Positions 31,822-40,298 are shown, counted from the stretch's first letter. The stretch: DNA of 64,000 nucleotides from JARROD01 sp037384225 (GCA_037384225.1 JARROD010000002.1:1-64000), one strand, 5' to 3'. The notes: generated from the sequence alone by a model not told the origin. Numbers and translations are program-made.

Positions 31822-33189
31822 ATGGCAAAGAAAAAAACCGCTTATGTCTGTAGTGAATGCGGTTCGGATTTCAACAAATGGCAGGGGCAGTGCAGTGATT
31901 GCGGCGCTTGGAACAGCCTCTCAGAAGTGCGTCTGGGGCCGCCGGTGCCGGCTGCCCGCACGCCTCGCTTTGAAGGCTATAGCGGTGCTGTCGACAGCGA
32001 GATTCAAACCCTGGCGGATATCAACCTGGGAGAGGTTCCCAGGTTCTCGGCCGGCACCAGTGAGTTTGATCGGGTACTGGGCGGCGGTCTGGTGCCCGGT
32101 TCGGTGGTCTTGATCGGCGGCCACCCGGGCGCCGGTAAATCGACGCTTTTGCTGCAGACACTGTGCCACTTGGGGGAGTCCATGGAAGCGCTCTATGTCA
32201 CCGGAGAGGAATCCCTGCAGCAGGTAGCGATGCGCGCGCGACGTCTGGGACTGCCCACCGATAAGTTAAAAATGCTGGCGGAAACCAGCGTCGAAACGAT
32301 TGCGGCCAAAGCGCAACAGCTTGCGCCCCGGGTTATGGTGGTGGATTCCATCCAGGTGATGTTCATGGCCGACATTCAGTCTGCCCCCGGCAGTGTTTCC
32401 CAGGTCCGCGAAAGCGCCGCCTACCTGACCCGCTACGCGAAACAGTCAGGGACGGTATTGCTGCTGGTAGGTCATGTTACCAAGGACGGCAGTCTGGCCG
32501 GCCCCAAGGTTCTGGAGCATATGATCGACTGTTCCATTTTGCTCGAAGGTTCCCACGACTCCCGCTTTCGTACGTTGCGCGGGAGCAAAAATCGTTTTGG
32601 CGCCGTCAACGAACTCGGGGTGTTCGCGATGACGGAGCAGGGGCTGAGGGAGGTTACCAATCCTTCATCGATCTTTTTGCAGCGCGCCGACGAAGTGGCT
32701 TCGGGCTCGGTGGTGATGGTGGTCTGGGAGGGCACCCGGCCGCTGTTGGTGGAACTGCAATCGCTGGTGGATAACAGTAATCTGGGCAATCCCCGGCGAG
32801 TGGCCGTGGGCCTGGATCAGAATCGCCTGGCGATGTTGCTGGCTGTATTGCACCGTCACGGAGGCATTATGGTGGGTGATCAGGATGTGTTCGTCAACGT
32901 TGTCGGCGGTGTTAAAGTTATGGAAACCAGCGCCGATCTGGCACTGCTGCTGGCGATTGTTTCCAGTTTTCGCGACCGCGCGCTGGCGCGGGATCTAATG
33001 GTTTTTGGCGAGGTGGGTCTGGCCGGTGAAATCCGCCCAGTACCCAGCGGGCAGGAGCGATTGCGCGAGGCGGCCAAACACGGCTTTAAAAAAGCGATAA
33101 TCCCGGCGGCCAATGCGCCCAAAGGCGGTGTGCCGGGTATGGAAGTGGTGGCGGTGAAAAAACTGAGCGAAGCGCTGGAGGCGATTTGA
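31822..33189 (+). CDS. radA: DNA repair protein RadA
   Basis: A RecA-like branch-migration helicase in recombinational repair (455 residues). It has a zinc finger with Cys10, Cys13, Cys24 and Cys27, the Walker A GGHPGAGKST at about 98-107, the RadA-specific KNRFG at about 256-260, and a Lon-protease-like C-terminal domain without the catalytic serine. The start is the ATG at 31822 (MAKKKTAYVC), 22 bp after lhr stops; a longer open frame from 31744 overlaps lhr and adds no domain. Cotranscription with lhr is likely. Confidence 0.96.
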   Translation: MAKKKTAYVCSECGSDFNKWQGQCSDCGAWNSLSEVRLGPPVPAARTPRFEGYSGAVDSEIQTLADINLGEVPRFSAGTSEFDRVLGGGLVPGSVVLIGGHPGAGKSTLLLQTLCHLGESMEALYVTGEESLQQVAMRARRLGLPTDKLKMLAETSVETIAAKAQQLAPRVMVVDSIQVMFMADIQSAPGSVSQVRESAAYLTRYAKQSGTVLLLVGHVTKDGSLAGPKVLEHMIDCSILLEGSHDSRFRTLRGSKNRFGAVNELGVFAMTEQGLREVTNPSSIFLQRADEVASGSVVMVVWEGTRPLLVELQSLVDNSNLGNPRRVAVGLDQNRLAMLLAVLHRHGGIMVGDQDVFVNVVGGVKVMETSADLALLLAIVSSFRDRALARDLMVFGEVGLAGEIRPVPSGQERLREAAKHGFKKAIIPAANAPKGGVPGMEVVAVKKLSEALEAI

Positions 33190-33206
33190 TGTTAGGTAAA
33201 TTCCTT

Positions 33207-33382
33207 AGGCCCTGTAAAGAAATAACTTCACATTCTCGCTGCCCCCTAATCCCGCCTGGCGGTGTTGCTTGAGCTCGAAATATCGGCAGGAGCCTTCAGC
33301 TAATAGAAAAGCCCTCGCTCAAGCGCCTTGCCAGACGGGCGATGGAACACCGAGAATGTAAAGTTATTTCTTTACAGGCCCT
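33207..33382. repeat. MITE-like hairpin element family C (176 bp)
   Basis: The left end (33207-33238, including CCCTGTAAAGAAATAACTT) and right end (33351-33382) are inverted repeats of 32 bp with two or three mismatches. A second, weaker inverted repeat inside (around 33252-33272 and 33318-33342) makes the whole element one long imperfect hairpin. The loop side carries GAGCCTTCAGCTAATAGA (33290-33307), close to the dut minisatellite unit. It lies between the convergent radA and PilZ genes and overlaps the end of the latter. Confidence 0.82.
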
Positions 33383-33713
33383 TATTCTGGTATTTCCTCA
33401 ACAATTCCCGAAGCTGGGCCTGATTGTCGATACCGTTGGCGCGACACTCGATCCCGAGAAAATGTCCTTTCTGATGTGATAGTTTGCCCTGCATTTTTAG
33501 TGTCTGGCCATCGTCTTTTTCTATGGTTAGTACCATCTCCTCGCCTGCCTCGATATCGTGTTTGTGAATCAAGGCCGCCAGCGCGCCGTTAAAAGACAGA
33601 TCCATGATGTGCACCGGCCAACGGCTTCGGGTGGTGGCAAGGGTTGCGTGTGAGCGAAAATGTACCCGTGGAAAATGACGTCGTTCCCGAACGGGTGAAT
33701 GAATGGATTTCAC
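33372..33713 (-). CDS. PilZ domain protein (canonical c-di-GMP-binding motifs)
   Basis: A 113-residue single PilZ domain. Both c-di-GMP motifs are intact: RRHFPR at 11-16 (RxxxR type) and DLSFNG at 38-43 (DxSxxG). It probably works as a c-di-GMP receptor with an unknown partner. The last codons and the TAA stop (33372-33382) lie inside the right end of repeat element C, so its C-terminus (KGL) is repeat-derived and may be altered from the ancestral protein. It is second in a two-gene minus-strand pair with another PilZ protein. Confidence 0.85.
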   Translation of the reverse strand: MKSIHSPVRERRHFPRVHFRSHATLATTRSRWPVHIMDLSFNGALAALIHKHDIEAGEEMVLTIEKDDGQTLKMQGKLSHQKGHFLGIECRANGIDNQAQLRELLRKYQNKGL

Positions 33714-33757
33714 ACTTCTTCTCCTGGTTGTGTACAGACGGTTGTCAGGGCACGTCC

Positions 33758-34213
33758 CTAAGGGCCGAAGAGGCTCTGATTGATGAGTTCCGACAACTCT
33801 CTTTCAGAAGCCGCCGGGTTGCCGGTGTTCAGCTCGATCAGGCGCCGCAGGTGACTGATGCCTTCCAGGTCTATCTTTTCACAATAGAACCCGAACTGAC
33901 GATCAGTCGAATGCGCCAGTTTAAGGGTCAGTTCAATAACGGCGTCTTCAGACAGTTGGATGGTTCCGTGAACCGGCAGTTGCGGGTCGATGTCGGGCTG
34001 CCCTGCGTCGTCCGGCGACGGTAGAAGGGCCAGCAGGCCTTTGAGTGAAATATCGACCATTTTCGCCACCCAGGCACGTTTCCCCTGGCATAGGTGGATC
34101 TCGGTATGGAAATTGATTCGATTAAAAAGTCTTCTGTCTGACAGATTCACGACGCGATACCCTATCGACCACAGCGATTGAACAAAGGTGATTATTGACT
34201 GTTTACGGAACAA
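33758..34213 (-). CDS. PilZ domain protein
   Basis: A 151-residue protein with a PilZ domain: DRRLFNR at 26-32 provides the arginine motif and DISLKG at 54-59 the second c-di-GMP motif. The C-terminal 40 residues after LEGISHLRRLIELN are mostly helical. The start could be the GTG 21 codons downstream (MNLSDRRLFN), which would place the motif at the N-terminus as in its neighbour; no strong ribosome site decides. It lies 44 bp upstream of the second PilZ gene and is probably cotranscribed with it. Confidence 0.82.
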   Translation of the reverse strand: MFRKQSIITFVQSLWSIGYRVVNLSDRRLFNRINFHTEIHLCQGKRAWVAKMVDISLKGLLALLPSPDDAGQPDIDPQLPVHGTIQLSEDAVIELTLKLAHSTDRQFGFYCEKIDLEGISHLRRLIELNTGNPAASERELSELINQSLFGP

Positions 34214-34402
34214 TCAACGGGGTATCTCAAAGTGTAGAAGGCCGGATAATTAACCGCCAGTTGCTTTTTAGAAACGGGCACGGAATAACTTCCCGCCCCT
34301 TTATCAGTACTAAAAAGGGGTTTTGAGGCGCCCGCTTGGCTAGGCGCAAAAACTTTAGGCTTGGTGGGTCTACGTCGAGTTGGCTAGAAAGGTACGGTGC
34401 GG

Positions 34403-34432
34403 TTGGACGTCCACGGCGGAGGTACCTATAAT
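34403..34432 (+). promoter_or_regulatory. Candidate promoter of the btuFCD genes
   Basis: A perfect -10 box TATAAT (34427-34432) with a weak -35 candidate TTGGAC (34403-34408) at 18 bp. It would start a leader of about 45 nt before btuF. No cobalamin riboswitch core is found in the 270 bases upstream of btuF. Confidence 0.4.
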
Positions 34433-34485
34433 CCGGCCTTTATACCCAAAGCGGGTTTTTTTCTAAGGCGGAAGACACTATTATT

Positions 34486-35391
34486 TTGAGCGCGATCCCG
34501 ACGCAACCCATAATCGTGCGTATAAAGAACGCGGTACAGTTAAAACGCATAGCACAGTGTTTTTTTATACTCTTTTTGGGCGTCTATTGCCTTTCACCGG
34601 TTTTCGTTCGCGCCGACGATAGCGCGCCGGCGGCGCAGAGAATCGCCTCGCTGAACTTGTGTGTGGATCAAATACTGCTGCAGTTAGTACCTCGGGAGCG
34701 CATTGTTTCTCTCACTTCCCTGGCGGCGAACCCCTCCCTTTCGATGTTTGCTGACCGGGTGGGGGATATTCACTTAAACCGGGGACTGGCCGAACAATTG
34801 GTTCCTCTGCAGCCGGATTTGGTTCTCGCCGGCCAATATACCGACGGTGCGGCGGTATCCATGTTGAAGCGGCTTGGTGTGCGCGTGGAAACGGTGGCGC
34901 TGCCGCGTACGCTGGATGAGATTCGGGGTTATATTCAGCACATGGGCGTGTTGCTCGGCGCCGAGGATCGTGCCGAGGTCATACTTGCGGCCATGGAGCG
35001 GCAATTCAAACAACTGCAGGACAAACAACCTGGCACCGGGGGTGGGAAAATCCGTGCGCTGATGTATTCAGCCAACGGCATAACCTTTGGCGCGGGGACG
35101 CTCGAACACGAACTGCTGACACTGGCGGGGTATGAAAATGTCGCGGCCTCCATGGGCTTTTCAGGTTATGCCCACCTGTCCCTGGAGCATCTGATTCAGG
35201 CGCGTCCGCAGCGACTGGTGATTAACGACCCCAGCGACACGGGCTTTTCCATCGCCCAGGACAATCTGCGCCATCCGGTGTTAAAGCGGCTAGTGCCGAG
35301 CGCACACCGCATCGTGCTGCCGAGCGCCTTGTCGGTATGCAGCGCGCTGGCCGTGGTTCCCTTGATTGAGGCACTGGGGGCGAAACCGTGA
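34486..35391 (+). CDS. btuF: Periplasmic cobalamin-binding protein of ABC transporter (BtuF-like)
   Basis: Captures vitamin B12 in the periplasm for the BtuCD transporter. About 301 residues with a signal segment at about 20-44 (CFFILFLGVYCLSPVFVRA), probably cut after VRA, and then a helical-backbone binding fold: RIASLNLCVDQILLQLVP, PLQPDLVLAGQY, and YENVAASMGFSGYAHLSLEHL. The TTG start at 34486 is uncertain because no strong Shine-Dalgarno is present. The end overlaps btuC by 4 bp. B12 is assigned from the downstream riboswitch, btuB and adenosyltransferase; an iron-siderophore substrate is the main alternative. Confidence 0.82.
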   Translation: MSAIPTQPIIVRIKNAVQLKRIAQCFFILFLGVYCLSPVFVRADDSAPAAQRIASLNLCVDQILLQLVPRERIVSLTSLAANPSLSMFADRVGDIHLNRGLAEQLVPLQPDLVLAGQYTDGAAVSMLKRLGVRVETVALPRTLDEIRGYIQHMGVLLGAEDRAEVILAAMERQFKQLQDKQPGTGGGKIRALMYSANGITFGAGTLEHELLTLAGYENVAASMGFSGYAHLSLEHLIQARPQRLVINDPSDTGFSIAQDNLRHPVLKRLVPSAHRIVLPSALSVCSALAVVPLIEALGAKP

Positions 35392-36377
35392 AACTGATTC
35401 GGCTTTACCTCTGCCTGAGCGTGTTGTTGATGGCCGTTTTCTGGTTATCGCTGTACGGCGGGGCGGTAACGCTTTCGCCCGTGCAGGCACTGCTTGATGT
35501 CTGGCATGGACGGCCCGGTATCGAAGCGCTGGTACTATGGGAAATTCGTCTGCCCCGATCGCTGCTGGCGCTGACGGTCGGCGCCAGCCTGGGCCTGGCG
35601 GGAGCGGCCATGCAGGGGTTGCTGCGAAACCCGCTGGCGGAACCCGGACTGTTGGGGGTTTCCAACGGCGCCGCACTGGGCGCCGTGGTGGTCCTGTATC
35701 TGGGGGCCTCGGGTCTGGCCTGGTACTGGCTGCCACTGGCGGCTATCAGCGGCGCGGTGGCGGCGTTGGGACTGGTTTACCTGCTCGCCGGTCTGCACGC
35801 CAGTGTGTTGACCCTGATTCTGGCCGGAGTTGCCGTGAATGCTTTCGCCGGCGCCCTGATTGCGGTAGCGCTGAATTTTGCCCCCAATCTGTTCGCGGTG
35901 CAGGAGATTGTCTACTGGCTGATGGGCTCTCTGGCCAACCGCAGCTACGACCACCTGGCCCTGGCCGCTCCGCTGGCGCTGGTGGGTGCGGCGTTGATTA
36001 TCTCCCGCGGCGGTTTTCTCGACGCCCTCAGCCTGGGGGAGGACAGCGCCCGTTCACTCGGGTACCGGTTGACACGGGAGCGTTCGCTGTTGTTGTGCGG
36101 CATTGCCGTGAGCGTCGGTGCCTGTGTGGCCGTCAGTGGCAGCGTTGGCTTCGTGGGACTGGTGGTACCCCATCTGCTGCGGCCGTTGACCGCCCACCGG
36201 CCCTGGCCGTTATTGCCGGTCAGCGCCCTTGGCGGCGCGGTGCTGGTACTGGTGGCGGACCTGCTGGTGCGCAGTCTCGACACCGCCAATGAATTAAAGC
36301 TGGGGGTGATTACGGCGCTGTTGGGGGGACCTTTTTTTCTGTATCTGATCGTGCGCAGCCGCGATCGCTGGGTGTAG
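35388..36377 (+). CDS. btuC: Cobalamin ABC transporter permease (BtuC/FecCD family)
   Basis: An inner-membrane permease of 329 residues with about ten hydrophobic helices. FecCD-family motifs are clear: LWEIRLPRSLLALTVGASLG, GAAMQGLLRNPLAEPGLLG and GSVGFVGLVVPHLLR (the coupling region to the ATPase). It overlaps btuF by 4 bp and btuD by 1 bp, so the three subunits are coupled. Confidence 0.9.
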   Translation: MKLIRLYLCLSVLLMAVFWLSLYGGAVTLSPVQALLDVWHGRPGIEALVLWEIRLPRSLLALTVGASLGLAGAAMQGLLRNPLAEPGLLGVSNGAALGAVVVLYLGASGLAWYWLPLAAISGAVAALGLVYLLAGLHASVLTLILAGVAVNAFAGALIAVALNFAPNLFAVQEIVYWLMGSLANRSYDHLALAAPLALVGAALIISRGGFLDALSLGEDSARSLGYRLTRERSLLLCGIAVSVGACVAVSGSVGFVGLVVPHLLRPLTAHRPWPLLPVSALGGAVLVLVADLLVRSLDTANELKLGVITALLGGPFFLYLIVRSRDRWV

Positions 36378-37198
36378 TGATGGGGACAGTGCCGGGTGTA
36401 GCTATGTTGAACGCGCAGAATATCGAATTGAAGCTGGCGGGACTGCCGATCCTGGATCGTGCCTCCGTTAGTGTTAACCGCGGTGAACTGGTGGGGCTAA
36501 TAGGCCCCAACGGTGCGGGAAAAAGCTCATTGCTGCGGGTGATGGCCGGAATCCAGACGGTACAAGCCGGCGTTGTTCGCTGGTGTGGAGAGCTTCTGAC
36601 AGCTCAGCCGGCGCGGCAACTGGCACGGGAGCTGGCCTATCTGCCGCAGCAGGAAGTTCCCGCCTGGCCGCTGCGCGTCGAGCATCTTGTGGGCCTGGGG
36701 CGGGCTCCCTGGCGCCGGAGCTGGGGTCGTGGGCGGGATGCGGATAAAATAGCCATCGACCGCGCGCTGGAGATGACGGAATTGGCCGCTTTCCGTCAGC
36801 GGCCCGTAGGTGAACTCTCCGGCGGCGAATTGCGCCGGGTTCTACTCGCCAGGGTGCTGGCGGGGGAGCCGCGTTGTATTCTGGCCGATGAACCCATAGC
36901 CGCGCTCGACTCCTATCATCAGTTACAGGTGATGGAAATCCTGCGCCGACACGCCGATAGCGGCGGAGCCGTTTTGGCGGCGCTGCACGATCTGGGACTT
37001 GCCGCCCGCTTCTGTACCAGCCTGGTGTTGCTGCATAAGGGGCGGGTGGTGGCGGTCGGTGAGCCCGGGCAAGTGCTATGTCCGGATTATCTGGAGCCGG
37101 TTTACGCAGTGAAGTCCCATATCGATCGATTTCCCCAGGGCATGGCGGTAATACCCTATCGGCGGATCAGTGAACTCGATATCGTAACTTCCCAATAA
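36377..37198 (+). CDS. btuD: Cobalamin ABC transporter ATP-binding protein (BtuD-like)
   Basis: The ATPase of the B12 importer, 273 residues from the first start. Walker A GPNGAGKSS at 43-51, a Q-loop near PQQEVP, signature LSGGE near 148 and Walker B CILADEPIAALD near 167-178, then the switch histidine in ALHDLG. The GTG at 36377 overlaps the btuC stop; ATGs at 36380 and 36404 are alternatives. The last residues (VTSQ) and the TAA stop are encoded by the left arm of a palindromic repeat at 37184-37219, so the C-terminus has been replaced or trimmed by repeat sequence. Confidence 0.88.
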   Translation: MMGTVPGVAMLNAQNIELKLAGLPILDRASVSVNRGELVGLIGPNGAGKSSLLRVMAGIQTVQAGVVRWCGELLTAQPARQLARELAYLPQQEVPAWPLRVEHLVGLGRAPWRRSWGRGRDADKIAIDRALEMTELAAFRQRPVGELSGGELRRVLLARVLAGEPRCILADEPIAALDSYHQLQVMEILRRHADSGGAVLAALHDLGLAARFCTSLVLLHKGRVVAVGEPGQVLCPDYLEPVYAVKSHIDRFPQGMAVIPYRRISELDIVTSQ

Positions 37199-37258
37199 CC
37201 CGGGTTATTGAGAAGTTACAGCAACCCGTGGTATGTGTGCCTTCGATCCGGTGGGCGT
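37184..37258. repeat. Palindromic repeat family A, copy D (short palindrome plus half element)
   Basis: 37184-37219 is a bare 36-bp palindrome (GTAACTTCCCAATAACC and GGTTATTGAGAAGTTAC around CG, one mismatched pair). It is followed at 37223-37258 by the left-core part of a long form, including TGTGCCTTCGATCCGG. The palindrome contains the btuD stop codon. Confidence 0.85.
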
Positions 37259-37369
37259 TCGGCAGCGCCGCAAAGCAGTGCTTTGCAAACGGCTTGCCGC
37301 TGGTTCCGAAACAGAAATACAGATCAACAGGTTGACTCCACCCCCACGAGCCTTTACCTTGCACGTCGT

Positions 37370-37510
37370 CGCTGAGGTGCCTGGCCGGTCGCAAAACATG
37401 CGCAACCGGCCAGGGTAAACGGGAAGATAGGTGTAAAGCCTTCGCTGCCCCCGCAACGGTGAACGATTCGGGATTTCTCCCGCGATCGCTAGCCCGATAC
37501 CGGCCTCAAG
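37370..37510 (+). promoter_or_regulatory. Cobalamin (AdoCbl) riboswitch
   Basis: Conserved aptamer blocks appear in order: GAGGTGCC (37374-37381), a GGCCGG/CCGGCC hairpin, GGGAAGATAGGTG with TAAAGCC (37421-37440), the B12-box CTGCCCCCGCAACGGTGA (37445-37462) and AGCCCGATACCGGCCTC (37491-37507), whose CCTC closes stem P1 with GAGG. It lies in the leader of btuB and would shut off btuB, and probably the adenosyltransferase gene, when B12 coenzyme is plentiful. Confidence 0.93.
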
Positions 37511-37584
37511 CGAATCCACGATGTAGCGGAGGGCTTCATCGGTGGTATGCTCTGGTGTTCCAAAGATCATCCCACTCTACCCTC

Positions 37585-37617
37585 CCTCAATCACAATCTC
37601 ACCTGTTTAGATTGAGG
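37585..37617 (+). promoter_or_regulatory. Hairpin sequestering the btuB ribosome-binding site
   Basis: CCTCAATC (37585-37592) pairs exactly with GATTGAGG (37610-37617). GAGG is the Shine-Dalgarno of btuB, 7 nt before its ATG. This looks like the translational expression platform of the riboswitch just upstream. Confidence 0.7.
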
Positions 37618-37624
37618 TAAGAAA

Positions 37625-39508
37625 ATGACTTTGATTTTTTCTCAGGCTGGTGTTATCCGGCTTTCAAGGTTGCCGAATTTTTCCATAGCCGAATTTTTAT
37701 GTCTGTCTGCAACGTTTTTATGCCTGACTGCGGCGCCCGTCGATGCCGAAACGACAACTGTCGAAGAGACTATCGTCGTGACCGCGACCCGCACTGAGCA
37801 GCCATTGGCGGAGACTCTGTCGTCCGTATCGGTATTGACACGGGGCGATATAGAGCGCGCCCAAGCGGTTGATTTGACGGAACTGCTGGTGCGCTTGCCG
37901 GGGATCGACCGGGAACACAACGGTGGGCGGGGTGCCAACGCCGGGCTGAAAATACGCGGCACCGAAAGCGATCATACACTGGTGCTCATCGACGGTGTGC
38001 GCAGCTTCAGCGCCACCACCGGCAGCACGGCGCTGCAGCATATCCCACTGAACCAGGTTGAGCGGATAGAAGTGGTGCGGGGGCCGAAGTCGAGTTTATA
38101 CGGCGCCGATGCCCTCGGCGGCGTGGTACAGGTGTTTACCAAAAAGGGCAGCCGGAAAGGCGGTGCCGGGTTTTCCGGTTCCCTGTCGACAGAACTGGGG
38201 TCGCACAATTTACGCAAGTCCACTGTGGGGGTTTACCATGCCCTTGCCGATACCAGTCTGGGGATTAATCTGTCCCATGAGGAAACTGACGGCATAGACC
38301 GTACCTACAGCGACGACTTGCTTGACGGCGATAGCGACGGTTACCGGGAATTCTCCGCGGCAGCCACCGTGCAGCACAGCTTTGCCGGTGGTGCGGTACT
38401 GGCTGTCAATTATCTGCGCAGTCAAGGCGACACGGAGTTTGACGGCGGGGCTGACGACTATACGGAGTTTGTCAATGAAACCCGCGCTCTGCGACTTAAA
38501 GCGCCGTTTAGTGAAGCGTTTGACATGACTCTGGAGTTAAGTCATTTTCGCGATGATGCCGACACCTTCGGTAGTTTCCCTTCCGGGTTTGAAACCAGGC
38601 GCAATGCGGCCCTGTTGCAGGGAGATTATAAGCTTGGGACCGGACACCTGATCAGTCTCGGTTACGATTATTATCTCGACGAGGTAAACGGTTCGACCGC
38701 GTTCAGTGAAACAGAGCGGGACAACAAGGCAGTTTTTATTCAATATCAAGGGAGTTTCGGCGACCTGCAGACTAATGCCAGCTTGCGGGGCGACGACAAT
38801 GAGAGCTACGGTCATCACAGCGCTGGAAGTCTGTCGCTGGGTTACCCATTGGCTGGTGACACCTATTTGAGTGTCTCCTACGGCAGCGCTTTTAAAGCGC
38901 CGACGTTCAACGATCTCTACTTTCCCTTTACTGATTTTGGCGGCGGCTTTTCCTTCCAGGGCAATTCCGATCTGGAGCCTGAGGAGTCGCAAACGCTGGA
39001 GTTGTCGCTACGCGGTCAAGGGGCAGTACTGGACTGGTTCCTATCGGTTTACCGGACCGATATCGAAAATCTGATAGCCCTCAACAGTTCCTTTACCTCT
39101 GTGGATAATATTGACGAAGCCGAGATCTCCGGCGCCGAGGTGGGAGCTTCGCTGGCGGTTTTGGGGTGGGACACCGATATTTCCCTCAGCTACACTGACC
39201 CCCGCGATAAGGCGTCCGACGAGGTATTGGTGCGGCGGGCCAGAGGCAAAGTTTACGCGGAAATTTCACGCCGCTTCGGCAAATTCGATTTGTCCTTTGC
39301 CTGGCGCACGCAGAGTCATCGTTTGGGTGCCGACAGGGTAAAGTTGGGCGGCTATAACACGCTGGATATTCGCGGTTTGTACCAACTGACCCCCTCTTTT
39401 CAGGTGGCGGCCAAGGTGGAAAATGTTTTCGACCAGGATTATACGTTGGTTGAGGGGTTTGCCACCGAAGGGTTATTTGCCTCTGCATCGGTGCGATACA
39501 GTTTTTAA
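37625..39508 (+). CDS. btuB: TonB-dependent vitamin B12 outer-membrane receptor
   Basis: Imports cobalamin across the outer membrane using TonB energy. The 627-residue protein has a signal peptide (hydrophobic segment about 25-37, cut near VDA-ET), a TonB box ETIVVTA at 49-55, a plug domain with LVRLPGIDREHNGGRG and RIEVVRGPKSSLYGADALGG, and a 22-strand-type barrel ending in the aromatic residue of ASVRYSF. The cobalamin riboswitch and sequestering hairpin upstream support B12 as the ligand. Confidence 0.94.
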   Translation: MTLIFSQAGVIRLSRLPNFSIAEFLCLSATFLCLTAAPVDAETTTVEETIVVTATRTEQPLAETLSSVSVLTRGDIERAQAVDLTELLVRLPGIDREHNGGRGANAGLKIRGTESDHTLVLIDGVRSFSATTGSTALQHIPLNQVERIEVVRGPKSSLYGADALGGVVQVFTKKGSRKGGAGFSGSLSTELGSHNLRKSTVGVYHALADTSLGINLSHEETDGIDRTYSDDLLDGDSDGYREFSAAATVQHSFAGGAVLAVNYLRSQGDTEFDGGADDYTEFVNETRALRLKAPFSEAFDMTLELSHFRDDADTFGSFPSGFETRRNAALLQGDYKLGTGHLISLGYDYYLDEVNGSTAFSETERDNKAVFIQYQGSFGDLQTNASLRGDDNESYGHHSAGSLSLGYPLAGDTYLSVSYGSAFKAPTFNDLYFPFTDFGGGFSFQGNSDLEPEESQTLELSLRGQGAVLDWFLSVYRTDIENLIALNSSFTSVDNIDEAEISGAEVGASLAVLGWDTDISLSYTDPRDKASDEVLVRRARGKVYAEISRRFGKFDLSFAWRTQSHRLGADRVKLGGYNTLDIRGLYQLTPSFQVAAKVENVFDQDYTLVEGFATEGLFASASVRYSF

Positions 39509-39580
39509 ATACTGTCTAAGGGGCGTCGAGAGGGCCCGTGTAGGGCTCAGGTACTGATTTATTATCTGGGGGTGACAAAA

Positions 39581-40186
39581 ATGGATAAAGATGAAAAAGC
39601 GCAACGCCACAAGGCGCGTATGCAACAGCGCAAGGAAATTGTCGACGCCAAGGTGGCCGGTGCAACCGAAGACCGCGGTGTCGTGATTGTGCTTACAGGT
39701 GACGGCAAGGGCAAAAGCAGTTCCGGTTTCGGGACTGTAATCCGTTGTCTGGGGCACGGCTATAAGGTCGGTGTTGTACAGTTTATCAAGGGCACCTGGG
39801 CGTGCGGTGAGCGCAGCTTTCTGGAGGCGGTACCCGGCATCGAGTTTTACGTGATGGGCACCGGCTTTACCTGGGAAACCCAGGATGCCGAACTGGACCG
39901 CCAGGCGGCGGAAAAAGTCTGGGAGCAATGCGAACACCTGTTTCGCGATCCGCAGGTGCGGCTGGTGCTGCTCGATGAACTGACTTACATATTGAATTAC
40001 AAATACCTGGACAAGGATAAAGTGACCGAGGCCATCCGCAATCGTCCGCCTCAGCAGAGCGTCATTATCACCGGGCGCGGGGCGAAAAAATATTTATTGG
40101 ATCTGGCCGACACCGTGAGTGAGGTCAAGGCGGTCAAGCATGCGTTTAACAGTGGGATTAAAGCGCAAAAAGGCGTTGAATGGTGA
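39581..40186 (+). CDS. cobO: Corrinoid adenosyltransferase (CobA/BtuR type)
   Basis: Transfers adenosyl from ATP to cob(I)alamin, making coenzyme B12. The 201-residue protein has the P-loop LTGDGKGKSSS at about 38-48, with YKVGVVQFIKG, VLLDELTYILNY and VIITGRGA, all CobA/CobO/BtuR signatures. The ATG at 39581 is preceded by GGGGG with an 8-nt spacer; a GTG at 39572 is open but less likely. It follows btuB by 72 bp and completes import plus activation of B12. No de novo corrin genes are in the window, so it probably serves salvage. Confidence 0.94.
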   Translation: MDKDEKAQRHKARMQQRKEIVDAKVAGATEDRGVVIVLTGDGKGKSSSGFGTVIRCLGHGYKVGVVQFIKGTWACGERSFLEAVPGIEFYVMGTGFTWETQDAELDRQAAEKVWEQCEHLFRDPQVRLVLLDELTYILNYKYLDKDKVTEAIRNRPPQQSVIITGRGAKKYLLDLADTVSEVKAVKHAFNSGIKAQKGVEW

Positions 40187-40246
40187 GATAAGGGGCTATC
40201 CCCTGGTGGAGACCGGTGGCGGGGGGCCCTGCACGGCCCTAAATTG

Positions 40247-40267
40247 TGCCCGCTTTGTCAGCGGGCA
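40247..40267. terminator. Possible bidirectional hairpin between cobO and ettA
   Basis: TGCCCGC (40247-40253) and GCGGGCA (40261-40267) form a 7-bp GC-rich stem with a 7-nt loop between convergent genes. There is no clean T run, so termination is only possible. Confidence 0.4.
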
Positions 40268-40298
40268 GTTGTTCCCTCTAACAGAGCTTTAGCGGCTA

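Noticed and set aside
34214..34485. Second cobalamin riboswitch upstream of btuF
   Set aside because: The CTGCCCCCGCAAC box and closing stem are absent.
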